DNA of 64,000 bases from the NCBI GenBank assembly GCA_020636575.1, contig JACJXP010000001.1:372001-436000 (forward strand), written 5' to 3'. The stretch comes from Chitinophagales bacterium (GTDB lineage Bacteria > Bacteroidota > Bacteroidia > Chitinophagales > Chitinophagaceae). Positions 9,004-17,252 of this stretch are shown piece after piece (within the stretch, counting starts at the first letter, position 1; each line of letters starts with the position of its first letter). Made by a program: the position numbers and the translations under genes. A model generated the notes under the pieces. It worked only from the letters and a program-made list of their open reading frames with translations, was not told the DNA's origin and did not search any database.

Positions 9004-10422
9004 ATGAAAATAGAACAAATCTACACCGGGTGTCTCGCACAGGGAGCCTACTATATCGAAAGTAATGGAGAGGCAATTGTAATAGACCCTCTCAGAGAAG
9101 TAGATCCTTATATTCAAAAGGCAGAAAGGAATAACGCTAAAATCAAATACGTTTTTGAAACACACTTTCATGCTGATTTTGTAAGCGGCCATCTTGATCT
9201 TAGCAAAAAAACCGGTGCCCCTATAGTTTATGGGCCAAATGCAAATCCTGCGTTTGAAGCTATCATTGCTAAAGACGGCCAGGAGTTCCAGGTCGGGGAT
9301 GTCACACTTAAAGTCATCCATACACCTGGACATACCATGGAGAGTACTTGTTATCTTTTGAAAGATGAAAAAGGCAAAGAAGTTGGTTTGTTCTCCGGAG
9401 ATACTCTTTTCATCGGCGACGTTGGCCGTCCTGACCTGGCTCAAAAAGTAGCATCAGATCTTACCCAGGAAAAACTAGCCGGATACTTATTTGATTCGCT
9501 CAGAGAAAAAATAATGCCTTTAGCTGATGATGTTATCGTTTACCCGGCTCATGGTGCAGGTAGTGCCTGTGGTAAGAATATGAGTAAAGAAACAACTGAC
9601 ACATTGGGTAATCAGAAAAAAACAAACTATGCACTTCGGGCAGACATGACAAAGGAAGAGTTCATTAAAGAAGTTACAACAGGTTTAGTAGCTCCTCCGG
9701 CATATTTCCCTTTAAATGTTATGCTTAACATACAAGGTTATGAAAGCATTGATAAAGTATTGGAAAGAGGTCAGCATTCACTTAGTCCGGATGCTTTTGA
9801 AACAGCTGCCAACGAAACCGGCGCATTAGTACTGGATACAAGAGATCCACAAACTTTTGCAAAAGGCTTTATCCCAAATTCGATCAATATTGGCATCGAT
9901 GGCCAGTTTGCTCCATGGGTAGGCGCTATGATACCTGACATCAAACAGGAGATCCTGTTAATAACTGATGAAGGCCGGGAAGAAGAAGTAGTTACCCGTT
10001 TAGCAAGAGTAGGATATGATCATACAATTGGTTATTTGAATGGAGGATTTGCTGCCTGGGAAAAATCAGGAAAAGAAGTGGACCATATCAGGTCTATCGA
10101 TGCTGATGAATTCGCTCAGATCATGGAAAAAGAAAACCTGAATGTACTTGATGTTCGGAAAAAAAGTGAGTATCAAAGTGAACATGTGGTCGATGCAGAA
10201 AATGCACCCTTAGATTTCATCAATGAGAGCATGTTACAGGTGGATAAGAATAAAACCTATTATGTGCATTGCGCAGGCGGTTACAGGTCTATGATCTTTA
10301 ACTCGATCCTGAGAGCAAGGGGATATGATAACCTGATCGATATAAAAGGAGGGTTCAAAGGAATAAAAGAAAGCGGCAAATTCAGCCTTACAGATTATGT
10401 CTGCCCTTCAACTTTATTATAA
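9004..10422 (+). CDS. Persulfide dioxygenase-rhodanese fusion (ETHE1-type), copy 1
   Basis: 472 residues. Residues 1-240 are a metallo-beta-lactamase fold of the ETHE1/persulfide dioxygenase group: THFHADFVSGH (His54, His56, Asp58, His63), HTPGH (His110) and SGDTLFIGDVGRPDL supply the iron ligands. Two rhodanese domains follow (about 260-360 and 370-470). The first has Asp where the catalytic Cys should be (ITDEGREE), so it should be inactive; the second has an intact loop VHCAGGYRS. The enzyme should oxidise glutathione- or low-molecular-weight persulfide to sulfite with O2 and move sulfane sulfur to or from thiosulfate in the cytoplasm. Operator B precedes it and a 1-Cys peroxiredoxin follows 19 bp later. 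A close paralogue is at 21583-23007. Confidence 0.9.
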   Translation: MKIEQIYTGCLAQGAYYIESNGEAIVIDPLREVDPYIQKAERNNAKIKYVFETHFHADFVSGHLDLSKKTGAPIVYGPNANPAFEAIIAKDGQEFQVGDVTLKVIHTPGHTMESTCYLLKDEKGKEVGLFSGDTLFIGDVGRPDLAQKVASDLTQEKLAGYLFDSLREKIMPLADDVIVYPAHGAGSACGKNMSKETTDTLGNQKKTNYALRADMTKEEFIKEVTTGLVAPPAYFPLNVMLNIQGYESIDKVLERGQHSLSPDAFETAANETGALVLDTRDPQTFAKGFIPNSINIGIDGQFAPWVGAMIPDIKQEILLITDEGREEEVVTRLARVGYDHTIGYLNGGFAAWEKSGKEVDHIRSIDADEFAQIMEKENLNVLDVRKKSEYQSEHVVDAENAPLDFINESMLQVDKNKTYYVHCAGGYRSMIFNSILRARGYDNLIDIKGGFKGIKESGKFSLTDYVCPSTLL

Positions 10423-10441
10423 AAGAATTAAAAAATAAGTT

Positions 10442-11095
10442 ATGGAAACAAATTCAATAACCACAATGCCTAGAATAGGCGACAAAGCACCCGATTTCAG
10501 TGCAGTTACCACAAAAGGTATACTTAAGTTTTCGGATTATGCAAAAGACAGCTGGGTGGTCCTTTTTTCTCACCCGGCAGATTTTACCCCGGTTTGTACA
10601 ACCGAAATGAGTGGCTTTGCTACTGAGCAAGAAAGTTTTTTCGACAAACACAATACAAAACTTCTCGGTTTAAGCATTGACAGCGTTCACTCTCATATTG
10701 CATGGGTAGACAATGTAAAAAAGAATACAGGTGTGTATTTCAGGTTTCCGATCATTGCAGATCTTGACATGAAAGTGTCGAAGCTATACGGAATGCTTCA
10801 ACCCAATGAAAGTGAAACAGCAGCAGTAAGAGCCGTCTTTTTCATCGATCCAAAAGGAAAGATCCGGCTGATCATGTACTACCCTCTGAATGTAGGACGG
10901 AATATGCATGAAATTAAAAGAGTACTACTTGCTTTACAAACAAGTGATGAGAATAAAGTGGCTATGCCATTGAACTGGGAGCCGGGTGAAAAAGTAATTG
11001 TTCCACCCCCCAAAACACTCGAGGATTACGAAGCAAGAGTAGCCGATACTACCCTGGAAAAAACAGACTGGTACCTGGCAAAAAAATCACTTTAA
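10442..11095 (+). CDS. 1-Cys peroxiredoxin (Prx6 type)
   Basis: 217 residues with the peroxidatic motif HPADFTPVCTTEM (Cys52). No other Cys occurs in the protein, so it must be a 1-Cys enzyme that depends on an external thiol such as thioredoxin. The C-terminal extension (VGRNMHEIKRVLLALQ, then PLNWEPGEKVIVPPPKT) is typical of Prx6. It reduces peroxides and possibly persulfide-derived oxidants in the cytoplasm. It lies 19 bp behind the dioxygenase-rhodanese gene and ahead of a terminator, so the two very likely form one transcript driven from operator B. Confidence 0.92.
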   Translation: METNSITTMPRIGDKAPDFSAVTTKGILKFSDYAKDSWVVLFSHPADFTPVCTTEMSGFATEQESFFDKHNTKLLGLSIDSVHSHIAWVDNVKKNTGVYFRFPIIADLDMKVSKLYGMLQPNESETAAVRAVFFIDPKGKIRLIMYYPLNVGRNMHEIKRVLLALQTSDENKVAMPLNWEPGEKVIVPPPKTLEDYEARVADTTLEKTDWYLAKKSL

Positions 11096-11101
11096 CTAAA
11101 A

Positions 11102-11130
11102 AAGGCAGTTGAATTACAACTGCCTTCTTA
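11102..11130 (+). terminator. Rho-independent terminator after the peroxiredoxin gene
   Basis: Ten-base-pair perfect stem AAGGCAGTTG / CAACTGCCTT with loop AATTA, followed by a short T-rich tail. It sits 6 bp after the peroxiredoxin stop and 12 bp before the next rhodanese ATG, so it may only partly end transcription. Confidence 0.7.
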
Positions 11131-11141
11131 ATCATATTAAA

Positions 11142-11423
11142 ATGAATACAATCAAAGAATTAATTAAAAATCCATCTACGGTGATCGTGGATGTGAGAAG
11201 TCCCTGGGAATTTGAATCAGGACATGTGACTGGCGCAAAAAATATACCTCTTGAAGAAGTGCCAGGTAAGATCAGCGACTTCAAAGAATTTCAAACACCG
11301 ATCGTTTTCTACTGTCGCAGTGGTAATCGAAGTGGCATGGCCGTAAGTATATTAAAACAAAATGGGTTAACTGACATTTACAATGGAGGCGGCCTTGAGG
11401 ATGTACAATCACTTTTAAACTAA
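11142..11423 (+). CDS. Single-domain rhodanese
   Basis: 93 residues from the ATG at 11142. An in-frame TTG at 11109 lies inside the preceding terminator stem and is not credible as a start. The sequence has the rhodanese landmarks VIVDVRSPWEFESGHVTGA and the active-site loop YCRSGNRSG with catalytic Cys. No signal peptide is seen, so it should be cytoplasmic. It probably carries sulfane sulfur between SQR products, persulfide dioxygenase and acceptors. It is followed 7 bp later by a second rhodanese and then a third, exported one. Confidence 0.88.
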   Translation: MNTIKELIKNPSTVIVDVRSPWEFESGHVTGAKNIPLEEVPGKISDFKEFQTPIVFYCRSGNRSGMAVSILKQNGLTDIYNGGGLEDVQSLLN

Positions 11424-11430
11424 TAAATAA

Positions 11431-11745
11431 ATGATCGGTATCTTAAAAAAGATCTTCAGCAATAAATCTGTTGATTACAGGGAATTAGTGAATAATGGAG
11501 CTGTAATTGTTGATGTAAGGACTCCTGGTGAATACAAGTCCGGACATATAAACAGTTCAAAGAACTATCCTCTTGATACAATTCGTGCTAAAGTAAATGA
11601 ACTTAAAAAATTAAACAAACCCGTAATAACAGTTTGTCGTAGCGGTGCCAGAAGTGGCGTAGCAAAGGGGATACTCAAATCTGCCGGAATAGAAGCCTAT
11701 AATGGCGGACCATGGAACAGCTTGAAAAATAAAGTCGGAAAATAG
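11431..11745 (+). CDS. Single-domain rhodanese
   Basis: 104 residues, rhodanese fold with VIVDVRTPGEYKSGHI and active loop VCRSGARSG. The N-terminus MIGILKKIFSNK is short and basic rather than a clear signal peptide, so a cytoplasmic or membrane-attached location is likely. The gene begins 7 bp after the previous rhodanese stop, which implies co-transcription. It is the middle of three successive rhodaneses whose different N-termini suggest that they work in different places. Confidence 0.87.
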   Translation: MIGILKKIFSNKSVDYRELVNNGAVIVDVRTPGEYKSGHINSSKNYPLDTIRAKVNELKKLNKPVITVCRSGARSGVAKGILKSAGIEAYNGGPWNSLKNKVGK

Positions 11746-11816
11746 GATCTGTCTACTTGAATTATTATTAACGGCATGTCCATAATTTCTTGAAATCACT
11801 AAATATCTTTTTAATT

Positions 11817-12239
11817 ATGAATTCTATATTTCAATCAGTAAAAAGATCTAAATGGATCTTCTTAAGTGCAGGCTTTCTGTTTACAGCCATTTGTGGCACT
11901 GTATGTTTGCAGGCACAAAATGTCAATCCCGGCAAAACTGTAACACAGGAAAAATTCCAACGATTAATGAAGAAGAAAAAATCTGTTGTACTCGATGTCA
12001 GAACAGTTGAAGAGTACAAAGATGGACATGTTCCGGGGGCACGGCAGATCGATGTAATGAAAAATGATGAGTTTAAAAATCAAGTGGCTACCCTGGACAA
12101 AAATAAAACCTATCTACTCTATTGCCGCAGCGGTAAAAGAAGCCAGGCAGCCATGAAACTGATGAAAGAAATGGGATTTACTAAGTTATATGACCTTAGC
12201 GGAGGGTTTTCTGGCTGGACGGGAGAAAAGGAATTATAA
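11817..12239 (+). CDS. Exported single-domain rhodanese
   Basis: 140 residues from the ATG at 11817; the in-frame TTG at 11790 would only prolong the N-terminus. A basic region and hydrophobic segment (WIFLSAGFLFTAICGTV) ending in CLQAQ look like a Sec signal peptide, so the mature protein should be periplasmic. The rhodanese domain has VVLDVRTVEEYKDGHVPGA and an intact active loop YCRSGKRSQ. A periplasmic rhodanese could handle thiosulfate or polysulfide next to the TsdA- and SoxB-like proteins encoded nearby. No Crp-type palindrome was found directly before this gene. Confidence 0.85.
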   Translation: MNSIFQSVKRSKWIFLSAGFLFTAICGTVCLQAQNVNPGKTVTQEKFQRLMKKKKSVVLDVRTVEEYKDGHVPGARQIDVMKNDEFKNQVATLDKNKTYLLYCRSGKRSQAAMKLMKEMGFTKLYDLSGGFSGWTGEKEL

Positions 12240-12370
12240 CATATATTCTAAAATAGGATCCGGAAGTCACTGTGAATAATCAAAGTAAAACCGGAACTAT
12301 ACATATCAGAACCTGATCCCTTAATAGATTGTTTGCCAGAGATGATTCTTAACTAAATGGCAAAAGCATA

Positions 12371-13789
12371 ATGAAAAAGATCTTTATATATATCATAGGA
12401 ATAGTTATCTCGCTACAGGCATCGGCACAACACCAGGAGGTTGATGAAAAGCCGGATGTATGGAAAGAAAAAGAACAGGAAACAGATTCTACCTCCATTT
12501 TGTCGGCTTTCAGGAAAGGAACATTCAGTGGCCATTTTAAGTATTACTTTATGGCAACGGATAATAAAGCAGGATTGACAGATTATTATGCCAATGCCGT
12601 AGGTGGAGGAATAAAATTTGAAACCAGCCGATTTAAAAATTTCCAGATAGGTGTAAGTGGGTTCTTTGTTTTTAATATAGGCTCCTCTGATCTTACTGTG
12701 CCTGATCCTATAACTAATAACATGAACAGGTATGAGATCGGTCTTTTTGATGTTGAAGATCCCTCTAATAAAAAGGATATTGACCGACTGGAAGAATTAT
12801 ACATAAAATATCATTTTAAGAATAACAATATCACCCTCGGCAAGCAATTACTCAACACTCCTTTTATCAACCTGCAGGATGGCCGTATGCGTCCAACAGA
12901 AGTAGAAGGTATATGGGCTGAAATAAATTCGATCAAAAAGATCAAACTACAACTGGGCTATTTATTTGGCATGTCACCCAGGGGTACTGTTAAATGGTAT
13001 AATGTAGCTGAGTCTATCGGCATCTACCCTGTAGGTATTGATGTGGAGGGATTGAAATCGCAATATGCAGGAAATCTTGAAAGCAAAGGAATAGTTCTGG
13101 GCGGTATTACATACCGTTTAAATGAAAATTTAAAACTACAGTTCTGGAACCAGTATACTGAAAATATTTTCAATAGCGCCATGCTACAGACAGATTATGA
13201 ATATGCATTAACTGAAAAGTCTAAACTTTTTGCTGCTGCACAATTAATAAAACAAGACGCAGTAAAAAATGGAGGTAATATTGATCCCTCGAAAACATAC
13301 TACGAGAAAAATGCTAAAGCAGTCAGCTTTGGCGGAAAGCTAGGCTGGAAAAATAAAAAATGGGAAACCAGTCTAAACTATAATCGTATAACTGCAAAAG
13401 GAAGATACCTGATGCCCCGGGAATGGGGTCGTGACCCTTTCTTTACGTTCTTACCCAGGGAAAGAAATGAAGGTTTGGGAGATGTAAATGCTTTTGTGGG
13501 AAAGATAAATTATAAGATACCTAAAGCAAGGATCACAACATCCTTTGCATTTGGAGTATATAAATTGCCGGATGTATTGAATTACAGGCTTAACAAGTAC
13601 GGCCTTCCATCCTATAACCAGCTCAATATTGATGTCCGCTACAAATTTGGGGGCCTGTTAAAAGGCCTGGAAACACAACTTTTGTACGTTTATAAAGGAA
13701 AAACCGGCAATAGTCATAACAACGACAAATATGTAATAAATAAAGTGGATATGAATCTTTGGAACCTGGTCCTCAATTATCAGTTTTAG
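12371..13789 (+). CDS. OprD-like outer-membrane porin
   Basis: 472 residues with a Sec signal peptide MKKIFIYIIGIVISLQASAQ. The rest is beta-barrel sequence of the OprD type: FSGHFKYYFMATDN early, then ITLGKQLLNTPFINLQDGRM and RPTEVEGIWAEI, ending in an aromatic C-terminus (LNYQF) typical of outer-membrane barrels. OprD-type porins pass small, often anionic or amphipathic solutes. Lying between the exported rhodanese and the SoxB/TsdA pair, it may be the entry route for thiosulfate or related anions; that is inference from position only. No operator of the CRP type was seen in the 131-bp gap upstream. Confidence 0.8.
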   Translation: MKKIFIYIIGIVISLQASAQHQEVDEKPDVWKEKEQETDSTSILSAFRKGTFSGHFKYYFMATDNKAGLTDYYANAVGGGIKFETSRFKNFQIGVSGFFVFNIGSSDLTVPDPITNNMNRYEIGLFDVEDPSNKKDIDRLEELYIKYHFKNNNITLGKQLLNTPFINLQDGRMRPTEVEGIWAEINSIKKIKLQLGYLFGMSPRGTVKWYNVAESIGIYPVGIDVEGLKSQYAGNLESKGIVLGGITYRLNENLKLQFWNQYTENIFNSAMLQTDYEYALTEKSKLFAAAQLIKQDAVKNGGNIDPSKTYYEKNAKAVSFGGKLGWKNKKWETSLNYNRITAKGRYLMPREWGRDPFFTFLPRERNEGLGDVNAFVGKINYKIPKARITTSFAFGVYKLPDVLNYRLNKYGLPSYNQLNIDVRYKFGGLLKGLETQLLYVYKGKTGNSHNNDKYVINKVDMNLWNLVLNYQF

Positions 13790-13804
13790 TTAATATAAAA
13801 TATA

Positions 13805-13820
13805 TGTGACCGATGTCACG
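13805..13820. promoter_or_regulatory. Crp-type operator C, in front of soxB-like/tsdA-like operon
   Basis: TGTGA-CCGATG-TCACG. Centre 13812.5 is 33 bp from the centre of CATTTTTA (13842-13849), a weak -7-like element. The start codon at 13880 lies 68 bp from the centre. Confidence 0.7.
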
Positions 13821-13879
13821 AACCAGCTTACAAAAAGAAATCATTTTTATTCTCTTTTAATCTACATAAACGATTGCCA

Positions 13880-15589
13880 ATGTCTTCATTAAAAAACATG
13901 AATGCGAATTCCCGCAGGGATTTTTTGAAAAAAGCTACAATTGCCGGAATAGGCACCACCCTTGGCCCGGTTGCATTAGCTGGTACTACTAAGATCAGCA
14001 AAACAGTTGAAGGAAGTATTCCGGAAACACCGGGGTCAGGTCGTTTTACAATACTCTACACTTCAGATATTCATGCACAGTTACATACACATGATGAGTT
14101 TTTCTGGGAAAATGGAAAAGCTGTTTATAAAAGAAGAGGTGGTTTAGCAGTATTGAAAAGCATGATCAATCACTTTAGAGAACAAGACCCTCTGAATACA
14201 TTGGTAATAGATGGCGGTGATTATTTTCATGGAAGTGCCGTAGCCTCGCTGACAGAAGGTGAAGCATTGATACCATTGTTGAATGATTTTAATTATGACC
14301 TTATACTGCCAGGTAACTGGGAGGTTGTTTATAAGAAAAAGAAAATGCTTTATGATATGGGGCATGCCAATGCAGCAAAGATCTGTGCGAATATGTGGCA
14401 TGATACAAATGATATTGAGAACGGAGAAATGATCTACCCTCCTTATTGGATAAAATATATCGCAGGAACAAAAGTGGGCTTCATCGGCTATACGGATCAC
14501 CTGATACCAAAACGGCAGTCGCCTGCTTACAGCGAAGGGATCAGCTTTAAACATGCTGACCATAATGCCGCTAAATATATAAAGCTGCTTAAAGAAGTGG
14601 AAGGCTGTGGAATTATTTTCATTGTTACTCATATGGGATTAGCACAACAAATAGGACTATCCAACAACCCTGCAGTCGAAGGAGCGGATTTTATTTTGGG
14701 TGCTGATACACATGAGAGAGTAAGAATTCCGATAGAGGGTAAATATAGTAAAGTAGTGGAGTGCGGCGCTTTCGGATCTTTCCTTGGCAAACTGGATGTT
14801 GAAGTAGAGAACGGTAAAATGAAGAGCTATAAATACGAATTGCTTGATGTGGATCCGGACAAATATCCGGCTGATAAAGAATTACTTAAACAAATAGATA
14901 AAGCAGCAGCTCCTTTTAATAATCAATTATCAAAAGTAATTGGAACAACCACAACGCCTTTGGTCAGATACTTTGTTATGGAAACCCCAATGGATAACCT
15001 GATCACTGATGCCATTCATTGGAAGTTCAAAACTGATATTGCATTGAGTAATGGTTTCCGTTTTTGTCAGCCATTAGCAATAGATCCCAAAAAGGGGAAA
15101 GCTGATATTACCAAAGAGTTTTTGTGGAATATGCTGCCTGTTGATGCTGAAGCGAAAACCGGCCTGGTTACAGGCAAACAGATATGGAACTGGTTAGAAA
15201 AAGAGTTGCAAAATGCATTTGCCAAAGACCCTTCAAAACGATTTGGCGGTTGGTTTGTGAGATTCGCAGGTATGGAAGTGAACTTTACAATCAATAACGA
15301 GTTCGGAAAAAGAGTAAATTGGGTAAAAATAAAGGGAGAACCAATAGACATGAAAAAAGAATACAGTATTGTGGCCTGTGAGAGAGAAGGTGACCCGGAT
15401 GATACACTCTGCCGTATTGAAAAAGTAAAAAATACAAGAAGATTGGGTGTTTTAATGCATGATGTTGTTGAAGAATACCTGGGCCTTCACTCCCCTGTTT
15501 CACCAAAACTTGAAATGAGGGCTACCGCAACGGACCAACCACATACACTGCTAACGCAATTACAAGGGACTACTTACGAATTCAGATAA
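13880..15589 (+). CDS. SoxB-like Tat-exported metallophosphoesterase/thiosulfohydrolase
   Basis: 569 residues from the ATG at 13880 (alternatives: TTG 13874, ATG 13898). A twin-arginine signal, NSRRDFLKKATIAGIG, predicts folded export to the periplasm. The N-terminal calcineurin-like domain has YTSDIHAQLH, IDGGDYFHGS, LPGNWEVVY and VTHMGLAQQ, and GADTHERV supplies further metal ligands; the C-terminal domain resembles 5-prime-nucleotidase/SoxB (about residues 355-530). SoxB hydrolyses sulfate from SoxY-bound sulfane-sulfur intermediates. The NWE motif resembles the HWE motif of SoxB more than the GNHEFD of UshA nucleotidases. No SoxA, X, Y, Z, C or D is in this window. A nucleotidase role cannot be excluded, but the TsdA-like gene 5 bp downstream favours sulfur chemistry. 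Confidence 0.75.
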   Translation: MSSLKNMNANSRRDFLKKATIAGIGTTLGPVALAGTTKISKTVEGSIPETPGSGRFTILYTSDIHAQLHTHDEFFWENGKAVYKRRGGLAVLKSMINHFREQDPLNTLVIDGGDYFHGSAVASLTEGEALIPLLNDFNYDLILPGNWEVVYKKKKMLYDMGHANAAKICANMWHDTNDIENGEMIYPPYWIKYIAGTKVGFIGYTDHLIPKRQSPAYSEGISFKHADHNAAKYIKLLKEVEGCGIIFIVTHMGLAQQIGLSNNPAVEGADFILGADTHERVRIPIEGKYSKVVECGAFGSFLGKLDVEVENGKMKSYKYELLDVDPDKYPADKELLKQIDKAAAPFNNQLSKVIGTTTTPLVRYFVMETPMDNLITDAIHWKFKTDIALSNGFRFCQPLAIDPKKGKADITKEFLWNMLPVDAEAKTGLVTGKQIWNWLEKELQNAFAKDPSKRFGGWFVRFAGMEVNFTINNEFGKRVNWVKIKGEPIDMKKEYSIVACEREGDPDDTLCRIEKVKNTRRLGVLMHDVVEEYLGLHSPVSPKLEMRATATDQPHTLLTQLQGTTYEFR

Positions 15590-15594
15590 AATAT

Positions 15595-16602
15595 ATGTGG
15601 AAAACAATTAAATCAAACTGGCCGGTAGCAATTATTAGTATTGTAGTAGTAATAGTGTCACTATCGGAGATCTTAAACTCAAACCGGTCATCCGGAACAA
15701 AATTCACTTCATCGTTATCTGCAACAAATGATACAGGCTGGGTTTCTCCAAGCCTGTATACAGACTTTGAACTTGAAGGAGAAGAAAGAAACCTGGTCAT
15801 TTACGGTAGTGATATCATTGCCAATACTTCCAGGTATTTGGGGCCACATGGTTCTGTTAAAGCGATCTCAAACGGGATGAACTGCCAGAACTGTCATTTG
15901 GATGCTGGCAAAAAAAGGTGGGGAAACAATTATAGCGCTGTGTACTCAACTTATCCTAAGATGAGAAGCCGTAGTGGACAAATTGAAGGTATTTATAAAC
16001 GGGTTAGTGATTGTTTTGAAAGAAGCCTGAATGGTACCGCACCTGATAGTAATAGCAGAGAGTACCAGGCCATTTATGCTTATATGAAATGGCTTGGCAA
16101 AGATGTTAAGAAGGGAGTAAAACCCAATGGAAGTGGTATAGGCAAACTTGAATATCTTGACAGAGCAGCAGAACCTGGTAAAGGAAAAATAGTTTATGCT
16201 AAGTATTGCCAAACCTGCCATGGTGAAAACGGGCAAGGACAATTAAGTCTGGCTGGAAATAGCTACGAATACCCTCCTCTTTGGGGAGAACATAGTTATA
16301 ATGATGGTGCAGGGCTGTACCGTTTAAGCAATTTTGCAGGGTTTATCAGAAGTAATATGCCCTTTAAACAAGCCACCCATGATAACCCGGCACTAAGCAC
16401 AGAAGATGCATGGGATGTAGCAGCTTATGTAAATAGCCAGCCCAGGCCTAAAAAAGATCATTCACAAGACTGGCCGGAAATCTCAAAAAAGCCTTTTGAT
16501 CACCCCTTTGGACCATATGCCGATAGTTACTCTGAACTACAGCACAAATACGGTCCCTATAAACCTATCATAAAGCAAAAAGAAGAAATGGGAAAAAAAT
16601 AA
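15595..16602 (+). CDS. tsdA: Dihaem c-type cytochrome, thiosulfate dehydrogenase (TsdA-like)
   Basis: 335 residues. An N-terminal hydrophobic segment (about 10-26) acts as signal or membrane anchor. Two haem sites are present: CQNCH (97-101) and CQTCH (205-209). Between them SDCFERSLNG provides Cys140, matching the unusual Cys axial ligand of TsdA haem 1, and IRSNMPFK gives Met255 as the likely distal ligand of haem 2. TsdA oxidises two thiosulfate to tetrathionate, or the reverse, in the periplasm. The gene begins 5 bp after the SoxB-like stop, so they share operator C. The Cys ligand argues strongly for TsdA over a generic cytochrome; the direction of catalysis is not visible. Confidence 0.85.
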   Translation: MWKTIKSNWPVAIISIVVVIVSLSEILNSNRSSGTKFTSSLSATNDTGWVSPSLYTDFELEGEERNLVIYGSDIIANTSRYLGPHGSVKAISNGMNCQNCHLDAGKKRWGNNYSAVYSTYPKMRSRSGQIEGIYKRVSDCFERSLNGTAPDSNSREYQAIYAYMKWLGKDVKKGVKPNGSGIGKLEYLDRAAEPGKGKIVYAKYCQTCHGENGQGQLSLAGNSYEYPPLWGEHSYNDGAGLYRLSNFAGFIRSNMPFKQATHDNPALSTEDAWDVAAYVNSQPRPKKDHSQDWPEISKKPFDHPFGPYADSYSELQHKYGPYKPIIKQKEEMGKK

Positions 16603-16613
16603 ATAACTTGAGT

Positions 16614-16629
16614 GGTGACATTTATCACT
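16614..16629. promoter_or_regulatory. Crp-type operator D, in front of YeeE/YedE pair
   Basis: GGTGA-CATTTA-TCACT. Centre 16621.5 is 33 bp from the centre of CAATTTTG (16651-16658), a -7-like element with one mismatch. The start codon is at 16682. Confidence 0.72.
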
Positions 16630-16681
16630 TAAAGGGAGCTTCCCGATTCGCAATTTTGCATTATAGAAATCATTAAGTAAA

Positions 16682-17245
16682 ATGTTAGAATTTATTAAAC
16701 AACCGTGGCCATGGTATGTGGCTGGTCCACTTATTGGATTAACAGTTCCTGCCCTTTTATTATTGGGCAATAAATCATTTGGCATTTCCTCTTCGCTCAG
16801 GCATGTTTGCGCTGCGTGTATGCCCGCTAATATTCCATTTTTTAAGTACGACTGGAAAAAGGAAGTATGGAACCTATTCTTTGTGGCTGGTATAATAATA
16901 GGAGGATTTATTGCATTTAACTTGCTGGCAAATCCTGATCCAGTCATAGTGCATCCAAATCTCTCAGCCGAAATGGAAGGATATGGAATAACCAATTATA
17001 ACGGAATTATTCCTCCAGATATTTTTTCATGGCCACAACTGGGAACCTTAAGAGGTTTGGTAATGATGGTAGGTGGTGGTTTCCTGGTAGGCTTTGGCAC
17101 CCGCTATGCAGGAGGATGTACCAGCGGGCATGCAATTATGGGATTAAGCAATCTGCAATGGCCTTCCTTGGTGGCAACTTGCTGCTTTATGGCCGGCGGT
17201 TTTATTATGGCTAACCTGATTCTTCCTTTCATTCTTAAAATGTGA
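16682..17245 (+). CDS. YeeE/YedE-family transporter, first half
   Basis: 187 residues with about four membrane helices. The family signature is in GTRYAGGCTSGHAIMGL with its Cys, and a second Cys-containing helix follows (ATCCFMAGG). YeeE/YedE (TsuA-type) proteins take up thiosulfate, passing it along conserved membrane Cys residues by transient S-S-H contacts. This protein is only half the length of TsuA and is followed 7 bp later by a second half, so the two should assemble as a heteromer. Operator D lies upstream. The substrate is inferred from family and neighbours. Confidence 0.87.
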   Translation: MLEFIKQPWPWYVAGPLIGLTVPALLLLGNKSFGISSSLRHVCAACMPANIPFFKYDWKKEVWNLFFVAGIIIGGFIAFNLLANPDPVIVHPNLSAEMEGYGITNYNGIIPPDIFSWPQLGTLRGLVMMVGGGFLVGFGTRYAGGCTSGHAIMGLSNLQWPSLVATCCFMAGGFIMANLILPFILKM

Positions 17246-17252
17246 TCTAATC

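Noticed and set aside
12266..12275. TCACTGTGA before the OprD-like porin gene, as an operator
   Set aside because: The half-sites face the wrong way (TCAC then GTGA) and are too close for a TGTGA-N6-TCACA site.
16630..16645. GGGAGC / TTCCC-like small hairpin after operator D as terminator of tsdA
   Set aside because: Too short a stem and no T-run; it lies between the operator and the -7 element.
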